Source: Paenibacillus sp. FSL H8-0548 (GTDB lineage: Bacteria; Bacillota; Bacilli; Paenibacillales; Paenibacillaceae). Taken from it: 64,000 nt of DNA. Positions 16,605 to 26,050 of this stretch are shown piece by piece. The translations under genes were made by a program, and so were the position numbers. The stretch's first letter is position 1. The number at the start of each line of letters is the position of its first letter. The stretch is taken from the NCBI RefSeq assembly GCF_038630985.1, contig NZ_CP152049.1, positions 748,001 to 812,000 of the forward strand, in the 5' to 3' direction. The notes beneath the pieces are model-generated. The model had not been told where the DNA came from. It worked only from the letters and a program-made list of their open reading frames with translations, and did not search any database.

Positions 16605-18161
16605 ATGAAACAGATGAAGCAGTTGCCTTATTTGGCAGAAGAGAACGGTGTGCACACATTATATGTGGATGATAAGCCATTTATCGCTTTGAGTGGGGAG
16701 CTTCACAATTCCAGCTCTTCAAGCTTGAGCTACATGGAACAGAATGTATGGCCTCATCTGAGGGGATTGCATTTGAATACAGTAATTATTCCGGTCTTCT
16801 GGGAATTGATTGAGCCGAAGCAAGGTCAATTTGATTTTACTCTAGTTGAGGGCATTATTAAGCAGGCAAGATCTGAAAATGTTCGTTTGGTGCTCTTATG
16901 GTTCGGCTTGTGGAAAAATGGGAAATCATCTTATGTTCCAGGCTGGGTGAAGAAAGATGGTCTTACTTACTTTAGAGCGTGCTACCTTGGGCAAATAACG
17001 ACAGATACGATATCGCCATTGTGCCAAGCAGCAGTTAAAGCTGATAGGGCCGCTTTTAAGGCGCTTATGGCTTATTTGAAGGAAATTGATGGTGAGCAGC
17101 ATACTGTTATTATGATTCAGATCGAGAATGAAATGGGCTTCTTAAATAGTGATAGAGATTATTCTAATGAGGCAAATCAGCAATTTTCAAAGCCTGTACC
17201 AAATACGATAGGCGATATATACGGTAAAAGCGGCAATTGGAGCGAGGTGTTTGGCGAAGAAGCAGGCGAATATTTTATGGCGTATCATTACGCCTCTGCG
17301 GTGGAACAGATCGCCAAGGCAGGTGCAGAGGTATATCCTTTGCCGATGTTCGTAAATGCTTGGTTAGAGCAGTATCCTTGGCGAGCAGGCTCATATCCGA
17401 GCGGAGGGCCAATTGCCAAAGTGATGAAGGTGTGGAAGGCTGCGGCACCTACGATCTGCTTGTATGCGCCTGATATTTATTTGCCGAATTTTGCGGAGAT
17501 TTGTGAGGAGTATACGGCGAGCGGAAATCCGCTATTCATTCCGGAGGCAAGAAGAGATATCGTGTCAGCAACCAACGTGTTCTATGCGATTGGGCAGCAT
17601 AACGCGCTGTGCTTTGCTCCATTTGGAATTGAAGCCTTTCTCGCTCCGATTGACCCTAACTCGGATACGATATTTGATCCGAATGTACTAACAGCATTAA
17701 ACATTAATATGTCAGCCTTTCATTTGAATGGTACAGGACCCTATCTGGCGGAAAGCTACAAGCTGCTTGGGAATATGCTCGGTATTATTCATCAGTACCG
17801 CGGAACAGGCAAGATGAAGGGCTTCCTGCAAAATCAGGATAGCGGATGTATTCTCAGCTTTACTCACTATGATCTTAAGCTAAGCTATAAGCAGCCGGTT
17901 GAGGGGAAACCGATTTCGGGAGGGCTGGTCATAGAGCTTTCGGACAATCAATTTATTTTGGCTGGCATTGGATTCTCTGTCGAGGTGCTTCCAAAAATAG
18001 GCGAGAGCGCCAAGGTTGGATATATTCGCATCGAAGAGGGCGTATTCGAGGACGATCAATGGATTAGAGGGCGTGTGCTGAACGGTGATGAGTCAGCGTA
18101 CAAAATATCCGTGAAGAGAAGCGCATCTGCTTTGATGATTGAAGCTTATAAATATGAATAA
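16605..18161 (+). CDS. GH35/GH42-like beta-galactosidase-type enzyme (DUF5597-like C-terminus)
   Basis: A 518-residue enzyme without signal peptide. The TIM barrel begins with PFIALSGELHNSS and HLNTVIIPVFWELIEPKQG, as in GH42/GH35 beta-galactosidases. The acid/base Glu is likely in MIQIENEMGF and the nucleophile in PLFIPEARRD. The C-terminal 150 residues resemble the DUF5597 beta-domain appended to such barrels. The ATG at 16605 follows CAGGGGG at suitable distance; the in-frame GTG at 16572 does not. It opens an operon with a second hydrolase and YesM/YesN, so it probably removes a terminal beta-galactosyl or related residue from imported oligosaccharides. Confidence 0.82.
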   Translation: MKQMKQLPYLAEENGVHTLYVDDKPFIALSGELHNSSSSSLSYMEQNVWPHLRGLHLNTVIIPVFWELIEPKQGQFDFTLVEGIIKQARSENVRLVLLWFGLWKNGKSSYVPGWVKKDGLTYFRACYLGQITTDTISPLCQAAVKADRAAFKALMAYLKEIDGEQHTVIMIQIENEMGFLNSDRDYSNEANQQFSKPVPNTIGDIYGKSGNWSEVFGEEAGEYFMAYHYASAVEQIAKAGAEVYPLPMFVNAWLEQYPWRAGSYPSGGPIAKVMKVWKAAAPTICLYAPDIYLPNFAEICEEYTASGNPLFIPEARRDIVSATNVFYAIGQHNALCFAPFGIEAFLAPIDPNSDTIFDPNVLTALNINMSAFHLNGTGPYLAESYKLLGNMLGIIHQYRGTGKMKGFLQNQDSGCILSFTHYDLKLSYKQPVEGKPISGGLVIELSDNQFILAGIGFSVEVLPKIGESAKVGYIRIEEGVFEDDQWIRGRVLNGDESAYKISVKRSASALMIEAYKYE

Positions 18162-18178
18162 ACGGGAGGAAAGCAGGC

Positions 18179-19924
18179 ATGCCAGCATTTAACGATCAGA
18201 CGAAAATTGGTCATATTTGGGCGAATGAGTCGGCACGAAAAGTGCTGCTGAAGCATGTTCCAGAGCTGGAAAAATCACCGTATTTATCGTTTATGAAAAT
18301 GAGAACGCTGCCGCAGCTCGCCGTGTCCAACGAGGCATGGATATGGCCAGCGGAGCTGCTCAGCAGCATTCTAAAGGAGCTTGCGCTAATTGAAGACGAG
18401 GCTGTACGGGATGAAGAGCCAAGACAGTCAGCTGACTATGAAAGTGATCTCGTATCTATGGGCTCGGCCTATACGAAGGCACCTGATTGGGCGGAGAAGT
18501 GGGGCATATTCGAGATATTGCTTAAGGGGCCAAATCACGGCAACCCGTTTGTAGATGTCGCTATTAGCGCCGTCTTTACATGTGAAGAGCGCTCCGTTCA
18601 AGTCAGCGGCTTCTATGATGGCGAAGGGATATACCGCATCCGGTTCATGCCTGAGCATGAGGGTGAATGGCGCTACGAAACGATCAGCAATGCACGTTCA
18701 TTACATGGAATTGCTGGAGGCTTTATCTGCATCCAGCCTAGTGCTGGCAACAACGGTCCGGTTCGTGTGAAGGATACGTTTCATTTTGCCTATGAGAACG
18801 GCATGGCGTATATTCCAATTGGAACCACCTGCTATGCATGGTCGCATCAAGGGGAGAAGCTGGAAACACAAACCTTGAATACGTTAAGCGCGTCACCGTT
18901 CAACAAGCTGCGGATGTGCGTGTTTCCTAAGTCGTACCAATTCAATGAAAATGAGCCTGAGTTATATCCCTATGAGGGCTCGCTCGCGCAGGGCTGGGAT
19001 TATACGAGGTTTAATCCTGCATATTTCAGGCATTTGGAGAATAGAATCGCCGAGCTGGGCGAGCTGGGCATTGAAGCAGATCTCATTTTATTTCATGCTT
19101 ATGATCGCTGGGGCTTCTCCGAGATGATGCGTTCTGCAGACGATCGTTACTTGCGTTATATCGTTGCCCGCCTCTCCGCTTATCGTCATATATGGTGGTC
19201 GCTTGCGAACGAGTACGATCTGATGTGGGCGAAGGAGGAGTCCGATTGGGAGCGCATCGCAGCTATCGTTACCGAAAATGATCCCTATAACCACCTCATA
19301 TCCATCCATAACTGCTTCGCATTTTATGATTATAAGCGATCTTGGATTACCCATTGCAGCGTTCAACGAATCGATGTATATCGTACAGCGGAAAATACGA
19401 CAGAATGGCGTCTTGAATGGAATAAGCCGATCGTTATTGACGAGTGTGCCTATGAAGGCAATATTGATATGGGCTGGGGCAATATTACCGGTCAGGAAAT
19501 GGTGCGCCGGTTCTGGGAGGGGGCCATTCGCGGGGGATACGTCGGTCACGGAGAAACCTACTTGGACCCGGATGATGTGCTATGGTGGTCCAAAGGCGGC
19601 AAGCTGCACGGCGAGAGCTCGCAGCGAATTGCATTTCTGCGAACGATTATGGAGTCAGGGCCCGAAGGCGGGCTGAACCCGCTGAAGTCTGAGTGGGATG
19701 CCCCGTCAGCGGGCATTAAGGATCAATACTATTTGTTTTATTACGGATTGAACCAGCCGATGTATCGACATTTCAGTATGAAGCCAGGCGTTTCATATGA
19801 GGTCGAGGTCATCGATACGTGGAATATGACGATTAAGAAGCAGCCTGGCAAGTATGAGGGATCATTCCGAATTGAGCTGCCGGGCACCTCTTATGCTGCG
19901 GTTAGAATGACAAAGGTTGGATAG
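18179..19924 (+). CDS. DUF5060/apiosidase-like TIM-barrel hydrolase with extra N-terminal helical module
   Basis: A 581-residue enzyme. Residues about 8-80 (IGHIWANESARKVLLKHVPE, then LPQLA) form a short helical module of the 'x-NPxARxVLxKHxPxL' kind. About 95-190 is a DUF5060 beta-sandwich (EIlLkGPnhGNPFvDV). The catalytic barrel (about 200-500) begins with FAYENGMAYIPIGTTCYAW as in apiosidase-like and DUF4038 enzymes; likely catalytic acids are in WWSLANEYDLM and IVIDECAYEG. The end matches a DUF5605-type beta domain (YYLFYYGLNQP). It lies 17 bases after the GH35/42-like gene. No signal peptide. A role in side-chain removal from pectin or hemicellulose is an inference. Confidence 0.82.
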   Translation: MPAFNDQTKIGHIWANESARKVLLKHVPELEKSPYLSFMKMRTLPQLAVSNEAWIWPAELLSSILKELALIEDEAVRDEEPRQSADYESDLVSMGSAYTKAPDWAEKWGIFEILLKGPNHGNPFVDVAISAVFTCEERSVQVSGFYDGEGIYRIRFMPEHEGEWRYETISNARSLHGIAGGFICIQPSAGNNGPVRVKDTFHFAYENGMAYIPIGTTCYAWSHQGEKLETQTLNTLSASPFNKLRMCVFPKSYQFNENEPELYPYEGSLAQGWDYTRFNPAYFRHLENRIAELGELGIEADLILFHAYDRWGFSEMMRSADDRYLRYIVARLSAYRHIWWSLANEYDLMWAKEESDWERIAAIVTENDPYNHLISIHNCFAFYDYKRSWITHCSVQRIDVYRTAENTTEWRLEWNKPIVIDECAYEGNIDMGWGNITGQEMVRRFWEGAIRGGYVGHGETYLDPDDVLWWSKGGKLHGESSQRIAFLRTIMESGPEGGLNPLKSEWDAPSAGIKDQYYLFYYGLNQPMYRHFSMKPGVSYEVEVIDTWNMTIKKQPGKYEGSFRIELPGTSYAAVRMTKVG

Positions 19925-20020
19925 GCTTTTTGCTTGCAGCGGGTTATGCCAAAGAAGACGGGGGAATCGAACAGCCTGTCTTCTTTGCTGTATAATAGGG
20001 GAAATAGGGAGGCGTGCTTA

Positions 20021-21763
20021 ATGAATGGGTTTTTCAAAAAATGGTCCTGGCGCTCCATACGTTCCAGACTAGCGATTAGCGTCTTAGCTGTTACCCTGCC
20101 ATTAATCGCATTACTGCTGTATAACAGCTTCTATTCCATTAATGTTGTGCGTAATCAGGTGGCAAGCTCGAATAAAAACATGTTGATCCTATACATGGAT
20201 CAGATTAATAAAAGCCTGGAGGACGTCGATCAATATTTGAACAGTTTAGTCGCTATTGATACGGATTTGCTAGTTATGGGGCTGCCGGTACCCGATCAGG
20301 AGTATCGAATGGCCAAGCTTAGTTTATTTAGCAAGTTAGCAGAGAAAATTCCACTTTTCAAAACCATAGATGCCTTCTTTGTATACTCCGTGAGCAGGCA
20401 AGATTATGTAAGCGCTTTTCGTCAGGTAGGAACCTTCGATGAAAGAGCGGCTATCCAAGATTATTTAATAGAGATATTGCGTGACGGCCCGGATGGAAAT
20501 TCAATCGGCAGCAAAAGCTGGTATGTGAAGGGAATTAACGGAACCTATTATTTATTTCATATTTTCCAGTCTGGCGATAGTTATATTGGAAGCTGGATTA
20601 ATACCAATCGGATCGTTGGGGCGCTTGGCTTAATTGATCTTGGTGAAAAAGGAAGATCGCTATTAACGACAGATCAAGGGCTTCCACTCTCAGAGGCTGC
20701 CTTTATTGCGGAAAATGGCATTGATTTGAATCGTGATCTGAATAACTATTATTTAACGGGGAAAAGTGATCGCTATATGGTCGTTGGTGCCGAATCCAGC
20801 AAAGGCAACTTCAACTTGCTTGCTATTATTCCTGATGAGAAGATATTGGAAAACTTGCCGTATTTGCGAAAAATTATTTTGTTTGTTTCCATTTGCTCGC
20901 TTATTATTTTGCCTGTTGGAACATTGCTTCTTCGTAAAATGATTCTCCTTCCGCTTAATCGCATATTGCAAGTTATGAAGCGTATTAAAGAAGGAAATCT
21001 TGATGTGCGGATTAATCAATCAGCTGGTGTGGATGAATTCCAAATTGTAAATGAAACATTCAATACGATGATGGCCCAAATTCAACAGCTTCATGTCAAC
21101 GTCTATGAAGAGCAGCAAAGCAAGCAGAGGGCAGAGCTGCAGCATTTGCAGCTCCAGATTAACCCTCATTTCTTTATGAATTCGTTAAATATTATGTACA
21201 GTCTGGCCCAGACCAAAAACTATGAGCTTATTCAAGAGCTGTCTTTATGTCTAGTTAATTATTTCCGTTATATGTTCCGTTCAAATCTAAGCTTCGTTCA
21301 GCTCAGGCAGGAGCTCGATCATACCCGCAATTATATTCGCATTCAGGAGCTGCGTTATCCGAATAGTCTTAGCGGACGGATTGAGGTACCGGACTTTATG
21401 CTCGATACGAGTGTGCCGCCGCTATTCATCCAGTCCTTTGTAGAAAATACCGTTAAATACGCGATGACGCTTGATGGGCCTATTGAAATTATTATTCGAA
21501 TTGATCTGCTGGATGAAGGCGGACGGCCTTATATGCGCGCGGTAATAGAGGATACGGGGGTTGGGTTTCCTGAAGAGATATTAAGCGAGCTGAACGTAGG
21601 CAGAAAAATAACGAATGAGGAGGGGGAGCATATTGGCATTTGGAATGTGCAGCAGCGGCTTTCCCTGCTATATAAAGGTCAAGCCAGTATTTCATTCTCC
21701 AATCGTATGACGGGCGGTGCTAGCGTCGTTATTCAACTGCCGCTTTATGGACATGACAGCTAG
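20021..21763 (+). CDS. YesM-type sensor histidine kinase
   Basis: A 580-residue membrane sensor. Two membrane segments (about 20-40 and 290-310) enclose an extracytoplasmic sensing domain; a HAMP domain follows (LPLNRILQVMKRIKEGNLDV). The His_kinase box is QINPHFFMNSLN with the phospho-acceptor His383, and the ATPase region has FVENTVKYAM and EDTGVGFPEE. The ATG at 20021 is chosen because GGGAGG precedes it and MNGFFKKWSWRSIRSR is the usual short cytoplasmic lead. It is followed 18 bases later by its AraC-type regulator. It probably senses an oligosaccharide or receives a signal from the binding protein at 23534. Confidence 0.93.
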   Translation: MNGFFKKWSWRSIRSRLAISVLAVTLPLIALLLYNSFYSINVVRNQVASSNKNMLILYMDQINKSLEDVDQYLNSLVAIDTDLLVMGLPVPDQEYRMAKLSLFSKLAEKIPLFKTIDAFFVYSVSRQDYVSAFRQVGTFDERAAIQDYLIEILRDGPDGNSIGSKSWYVKGINGTYYLFHIFQSGDSYIGSWINTNRIVGALGLIDLGEKGRSLLTTDQGLPLSEAAFIAENGIDLNRDLNNYYLTGKSDRYMVVGAESSKGNFNLLAIIPDEKILENLPYLRKIILFVSICSLIILPVGTLLLRKMILLPLNRILQVMKRIKEGNLDVRINQSAGVDEFQIVNETFNTMMAQIQQLHVNVYEEQQSKQRAELQHLQLQINPHFFMNSLNIMYSLAQTKNYELIQELSLCLVNYFRYMFRSNLSFVQLRQELDHTRNYIRIQELRYPNSLSGRIEVPDFMLDTSVPPLFIQSFVENTVKYAMTLDGPIEIIIRIDLLDEGGRPYMRAVIEDTGVGFPEEILSELNVGRKITNEEGEHIGIWNVQQRLSLLYKGQASISFSNRMTGGASVVIQLPLYGHDS

Positions 21764-21781
21764 AAAAGGGGGGGCATTGCT

Positions 21782-23392
21782 ATGTATTCACTGCTTATTG
21801 TGGATGATGAGGTTCATGCAGTTAAAGGTATTGAAGCTGCGATTGATTGGGAGAAGCTCCAAATCACATCACTCTACACCGCGTACAATATTCGTCAAGC
21901 TAAGGAAATATATGATAATTACCCCATAGATATCATGCTGTGCGATATTGAAATGCCTCAGGGCAGCGGTCTGGAGCTGCTGACTTGGGTGCGAGAGCAT
22001 CATCCGAAGACGGAATCGGTGTTTCTGACCTGCCATGCTGATTTTGAATATGCGAAGCAGGCGATGCAATTAGGGAGCTTGGACTACATTCTGAAGCCAA
22101 TTCCTTATGCTGATTTAGAGAAGGTCATTGTAAAAGCTATGGATAAGATTAACGCAAACAGTGAGCTGACACAGTTCAGCCGCTACGGCCAATATTGGTT
22201 CCAGCAGCAGCCGCTCCTTACGGAGCAGTTTTGGCTTGATATTTTAAATCAAACGATACCATCTAATGAGTATGCAATCCGCAATGCGGCCGCTGAGCGT
22301 AATCTTCCTTATCTCGACGATGTACACTATTTGCCTGTGCTTATTAGTATTCAGAGATGGCATAAGACGCTGTCGATACGCGATGAGAAAATTATGGAAT
22401 TTGCACTGCGGAATGCGGCTAATGAATCTATTCTTGAGCATGGAAAGCTGGGACTCCTTATTCAGCGCGGGAAAGGCAGGCTCGTTGCTTTAATATCCGT
22501 CGAAGCAGGGGGAGAGCGGGAGTCTGCTGGAATAAAGGCTATGTGTAGTTCCTATATCGAAGCATGCAACACGTACTTTTATTGCGATTTATCCTGTTAT
22601 GTCGGCAAGCCGCTGCCTGCTTATGAATTGTCAGCCATGCTCGATAAGCTGTCTGCATTGGAGTCGGATAATGTGGCATTGGATAACAAAGTGTTTATGC
22701 TGGAGGGTCGTTTTCCTTCTTCTCATACGCTGCATATGCCGAATATGAGTGTTTGGGTTGTATTGCTTGAGGACGGCAAGACGGATATATTAATTTCCGA
22801 AATTACAGCTTATTTGGATAGCCAAGTACGTGCGGATTGTCTCGATGCGAAGCAGCTTCATCAATTTCATCAGGATTTGCTGCAGATGGTGTATTCTATT
22901 TTTCAGTCGAAGGGAATTCGGGCTCATCAGCTGTTGAATGATTCGGTATCTCTAGAGCTTTCTTGGCAGGCTACGCGCTCAGTCATGGATATGCTTGTAT
23001 GGATTAAGCATATTTTGCAGAAGTCGGCGGAGTATGCCAAAGCTGTAGAAGAGACTCAAACGGTGGTAGAACGGGTAATTGCTTACATCGCCTTGCATAA
23101 GGACAGGGAGCTGTCTAGAGAAGAGATTGCCAGCCATGTATTTCTGAATCCGGACTATTTGACTCGAATTTTCAAGAAAGAAACTGGACTTGGCATTTCG
23201 GAGTATATGCTGCGGGAGCGATTAAATGTAGCTAAGGATTTGCTGCTGCTAACGGAGATGTCTATAAGCGCAGTGGCGAGTCATGTCGGCTACTCTAACT
23301 TTTCGCATTTTTCTAGAATATTTAAGAAGCATACCGGTAAAAACCCTATGGATTTTCGGCATACCGGTACGGCGGAGCAGGCCCCGGAATAA
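21782..23392 (+). CDS. YesN-type response regulator with AraC DNA-binding domain
   Basis: A 536-residue transcription regulator. The receiver domain (1-120) has the phospho-acceptor Asp55 in MLCDIEMPQGSG, the acidic pair in LIVDDEVHAVKGI and Lys in YILKPIPY. A long linker domain follows, then two AraC helix-turn-helices (about 435-530) with LSREEIASHVFLNPDYLTR and MSISAVASHVGYSNFSHFSR. It is the cognate partner of the YesM-type kinase and probably activates the binding-protein and permease genes downstream. Confidence 0.95.
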   Translation: MYSLLIVDDEVHAVKGIEAAIDWEKLQITSLYTAYNIRQAKEIYDNYPIDIMLCDIEMPQGSGLELLTWVREHHPKTESVFLTCHADFEYAKQAMQLGSLDYILKPIPYADLEKVIVKAMDKINANSELTQFSRYGQYWFQQQPLLTEQFWLDILNQTIPSNEYAIRNAAAERNLPYLDDVHYLPVLISIQRWHKTLSIRDEKIMEFALRNAANESILEHGKLGLLIQRGKGRLVALISVEAGGERESAGIKAMCSSYIEACNTYFYCDLSCYVGKPLPAYELSAMLDKLSALESDNVALDNKVFMLEGRFPSSHTLHMPNMSVWVVLLEDGKTDILISEITAYLDSQVRADCLDAKQLHQFHQDLLQMVYSIFQSKGIRAHQLLNDSVSLELSWQATRSVMDMLVWIKHILQKSAEYAKAVEETQTVVERVIAYIALHKDRELSREEIASHVFLNPDYLTRIFKKETGLGISEYMLRERLNVAKDLLLLTEMSISAVASHVGYSNFSHFSRIFKKHTGKNPMDFRHTGTAEQAPE

Positions 23393-23533
23393 AGTCGGAA
23401 TGTGCATAATGAAAAGTCGTTTTCAGGGCAGTTGCAGCGACCGGATATGTATAAAATCAAGATAGATTCAGCAGCTGATACAACGAGGACAAGGCATCTG
23501 AATCTGATCTTATTACAGTAACGGGGGAATAAC

Positions 23534-25081
23534 ATGAGAAAACGGATCGGCTGGTTCAGTATGCTTTTGGCAATATGCTTGCTGCTTGGGGCTTGTGGTA
23601 CGAACAATGTGAATAACGGAAACGCTGACAACGGTAAAGGAGGCTCGGCACAAGAAACTACAAAAGGTGCTAGCGAAGGTAATGACAAGCCATACGAGCT
23701 GACCGTGGCTTTCATCACCTTCGGAAATACACCCGCTGACATTGCTCAGGTGCAGGAAGAAATCAGCAAGCTTGCTAAGGAGAAGATCAACGCGACCGTG
23801 AAGCTGCTTCCGATTGCAATCGGATCATGGAACCAACAGATGAATCTAATGCTGACGAGTAATGAGAAGCTGGATTTGATCGTAACGGGCTCCAGCGCTA
23901 CATTCGGCTATGGGCCACAGGTAGCGAAGGGTCAATTGCTTCCACTGGATGATCTGATCGAGGAGTATGGACAAGGCATTAAAAATGCTGTGGGCGAGGA
24001 GTTTATGAACGCGAGCAATATCGGCGGGAGCATTTACGGTGTACCGAGTATTCGCGATCTAGCGGTAAACTACGGCTTCTTAATTCGTAAGGATATTGCG
24101 GATAAATACAGCATCGATTTGAGTGCAATGAAATCGCTTGATGATTTGGAAGCAGCTATGAAAACGATCAAAGCAGGAGAGCCGGATACGGCTGTCATTG
24201 CGCCGGGGTCGGCGGGTCAATCCATCGTGGATTATTTGATGGGGGATATCGATAGACTGGGTGATTCCTATGGGGTTCTTCTGAACAATGGCTCTGAGCT
24301 GAAGGTGGTCAATTGGTTTGAAACGCCGCAGTATGAGGAGCTCGTGAAGCGTGTGAGAAGCTGGTATAACGCGGGCTATATTCTTAAGGATGCAGCAACC
24401 AATAAGGAAAGCATAGGTGATTTAATTAAAGGCCAAAGAACGCTTGCTTATGTAGCGAATCTTAAGCCTGGCATTGAGTCGCAGGAGAGCCGACTGACGG
24501 GTACGGAAATTGTCAGAGCAAATTTTACGGAGCCATTCGCAAAAACCGAGACGGTAACGAACATTATGTGGGGAATACCGCGCAACTCCAGCAATCCGGA
24601 GAGAGCTATGCAGTTTTTGAACCTAATGTATACGGATAAGCAAATCATTAACCTGTTCGATTGGGGCATTGAAGGCAAGCATTACGTGCAGACTGATGTG
24701 GACAATGTCATTAAATACCCGGATGGTGTTGATGCGTCGAACAGCGGCTACAACCTGAACATGGGTTGGTTATTCGGCAATCAGTTCCTCTCGCATACCT
24801 TTGACGGTGATGATCCTGATATTTGGAATAAATTGAATGAATTTAACCAATCAGCCATTAAGTCCAAGGCGCTCGGTTTTACATTCGATACCGCTTCGGT
24901 CAAGACGGAATTTGCAGCGGTCGTCAACGTAGTGAATCAGAACAAGCTAGGTCTGGAGACGGGAACGCTTGACCCGGAGAAGACGCTGCCTGACTTTGTC
25001 GCTAAGCTCAAAGCAGCAGGTATCGACAAAATTATTGCTGAAAAACAGAAGCAATTAGATGCGTGGGCGAGCAATAAATAG
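23534..25081 (+). CDS. Sugar ABC transporter binding lipoprotein, LplA/SBP family 1 type
   Basis: A 515-residue extracellular receptor. The signal peptide ends in LLGAC, with the Cys at about residue 22 as lipid anchor, then an Asn/Gly-rich linker. The mature part begins with YELTVAFITFGNTPADIAQVQ and contains NLDLIVTG-like and YGVPSIRDLAVNYGFLIRKD segments, typical of the long LplA-type receptors. It follows YesM/YesN but is separated from its probable permeases (26051, 27004) by an inverted alkD gene and a terminator. It should bind an oligosaccharide that the cytoplasmic hydrolases cleave. Confidence 0.9.
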   Translation: MRKRIGWFSMLLAICLLLGACGTNNVNNGNADNGKGGSAQETTKGASEGNDKPYELTVAFITFGNTPADIAQVQEEISKLAKEKINATVKLLPIAIGSWNQQMNLMLTSNEKLDLIVTGSSATFGYGPQVAKGQLLPLDDLIEEYGQGIKNAVGEEFMNASNIGGSIYGVPSIRDLAVNYGFLIRKDIADKYSIDLSAMKSLDDLEAAMKTIKAGEPDTAVIAPGSAGQSIVDYLMGDIDRLGDSYGVLLNNGSELKVVNWFETPQYEELVKRVRSWYNAGYILKDAATNKESIGDLIKGQRTLAYVANLKPGIESQESRLTGTEIVRANFTEPFAKTETVTNIMWGIPRNSSNPERAMQFLNLMYTDKQIINLFDWGIEGKHYVQTDVDNVIKYPDGVDASNSGYNLNMGWLFGNQFLSHTFDGDDPDIWNKLNEFNQSAIKSKALGFTFDTASVKTEFAAVVNVVNQNKLGLETGTLDPEKTLPDFVAKLKAAGIDKIIAEKQKQLDAWASNK

Positions 25082-25093
25082 AATAACAGATAG

Positions 25094-25133
25094 AGCCTGT
25101 CCTTTGGTTGTTAATGAGGGACAGGCTTTTTTG
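25094..25133 (+). terminator. Terminator after the sugar-binding protein gene
   Basis: AGCCTGTCC (25094-25102) pairs with GGACAGGCT (25119-25127), followed by T6. It separates the binding-protein transcript from the alkD/permease region. Confidence 0.9.
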
Positions 25134-25173
25134 CTCTAATATAGGAAAGTATTGTCCAAAGAAAATATTGCGG

Positions 25174-25881
25174 TTAACAAATGCAGGTCTTTTTCTTGCT
25201 GCCGATTCGGCCCATCGCCTCGATCTTGCCGATATATTCCGTTGCAAGCGGCACTTTGCAAGCCGTATTGCCGACATCCACATGCACGTTGCCGATCGCC
25301 TCGGCGACTGCCTTCGCTTCCTCCGTTAATGCCTCAACGTATGAGCCGACCGAAATAACGAAACTATTCATAACATAGCGGACCCAGTTGCGCTCGCCGT
25401 GGATGGTGTCGCGCACTCTTGTCAAATAAATGCGTAGCTCCTCCATGTCGAGCGCTTCGTCGGGTGCAACCGATACATAATTGGCATATGTGCTCCATCC
25501 GCTTACAGCGACCAATTCCTCCGGCGATTCAATCCACTCCACCGCCAGTTCATGCGCATACGGACTTTCCGCGGCCACTCTCGCTACCGTATACTCGGCG
25601 GGCGAATGCCAAGTGGCTCCCGTCACCCAATGCTGCAACTGTTCCTTGGTGATCGTCTTCGGATTGATGCTAAGCCCTGCCAGGTACATCGCATCGTAGT
25701 TGCCAGATTCATACAGCTGCAGAGCGAGAGCTTTGTCTTTTTTCACATGCTTAACGAGCTTCTTCATGTCTCCGATTTTGACGCCAAAGAACGGCTCTTT
25801 CGCACCATGGCGAATATAAGTGCTTTTCGTCTGCTCACTACCCATGCCAGCCAATGCCTGCATGATTTCTTCATAGGTCAT
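25174..25881 (-). CDS. DNA alkylation repair protein (AlkD-like HEAT-repeat glycosylase)
   Basis: A 235-residue all-helical protein of the AlkD/ALKC family, which removes alkylated purines from DNA. Recognisable parts are the N-terminal YEEIMQALAGMGSEQTKSTY, GAKEPFFGVKIGDMKKLVK and the conserved WATW/WSTY-like aromatic segment GWSTYANYV, followed by RNWVRYVMNSFVISVGSYVE. It is a single gene on the minus strand, lying between the binding protein and the permeases of what is otherwise one transporter set, so it looks inserted or rearranged. Its own stop side faces the terminator at 25094. Confidence 0.88.
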   Translation of the reverse strand: MTYEEIMQALAGMGSEQTKSTYIRHGAKEPFFGVKIGDMKKLVKHVKKDKALALQLYESGNYDAMYLAGLSINPKTITKEQLQHWVTGATWHSPAEYTVARVAAESPYAHELAVEWIESPEELVAVSGWSTYANYVSVAPDEALDMEELRIYLTRVRDTIHGERNWVRYVMNSFVISVGSYVEALTEEAKAVAEAIGNVHVDVGNTACKVPLATEYIGKIEAMGRIGSKKKTCIC

Positions 25882-26050
25882 TTATTGTTCACGCTCCTAA
25901 ACATATTCAAGCTGTTCTTCAATTATGCACGCTTGTCGTAAAAGCGCAAATAAGAGGTCGGTGGAGCGGTAGTTGGCCCTCTCTAGTTTCCTTATGATAA
26001 AGGTATAAACACCGTGCAACGCACAGGCTGAAGGATAAGGAAGGGATCGT

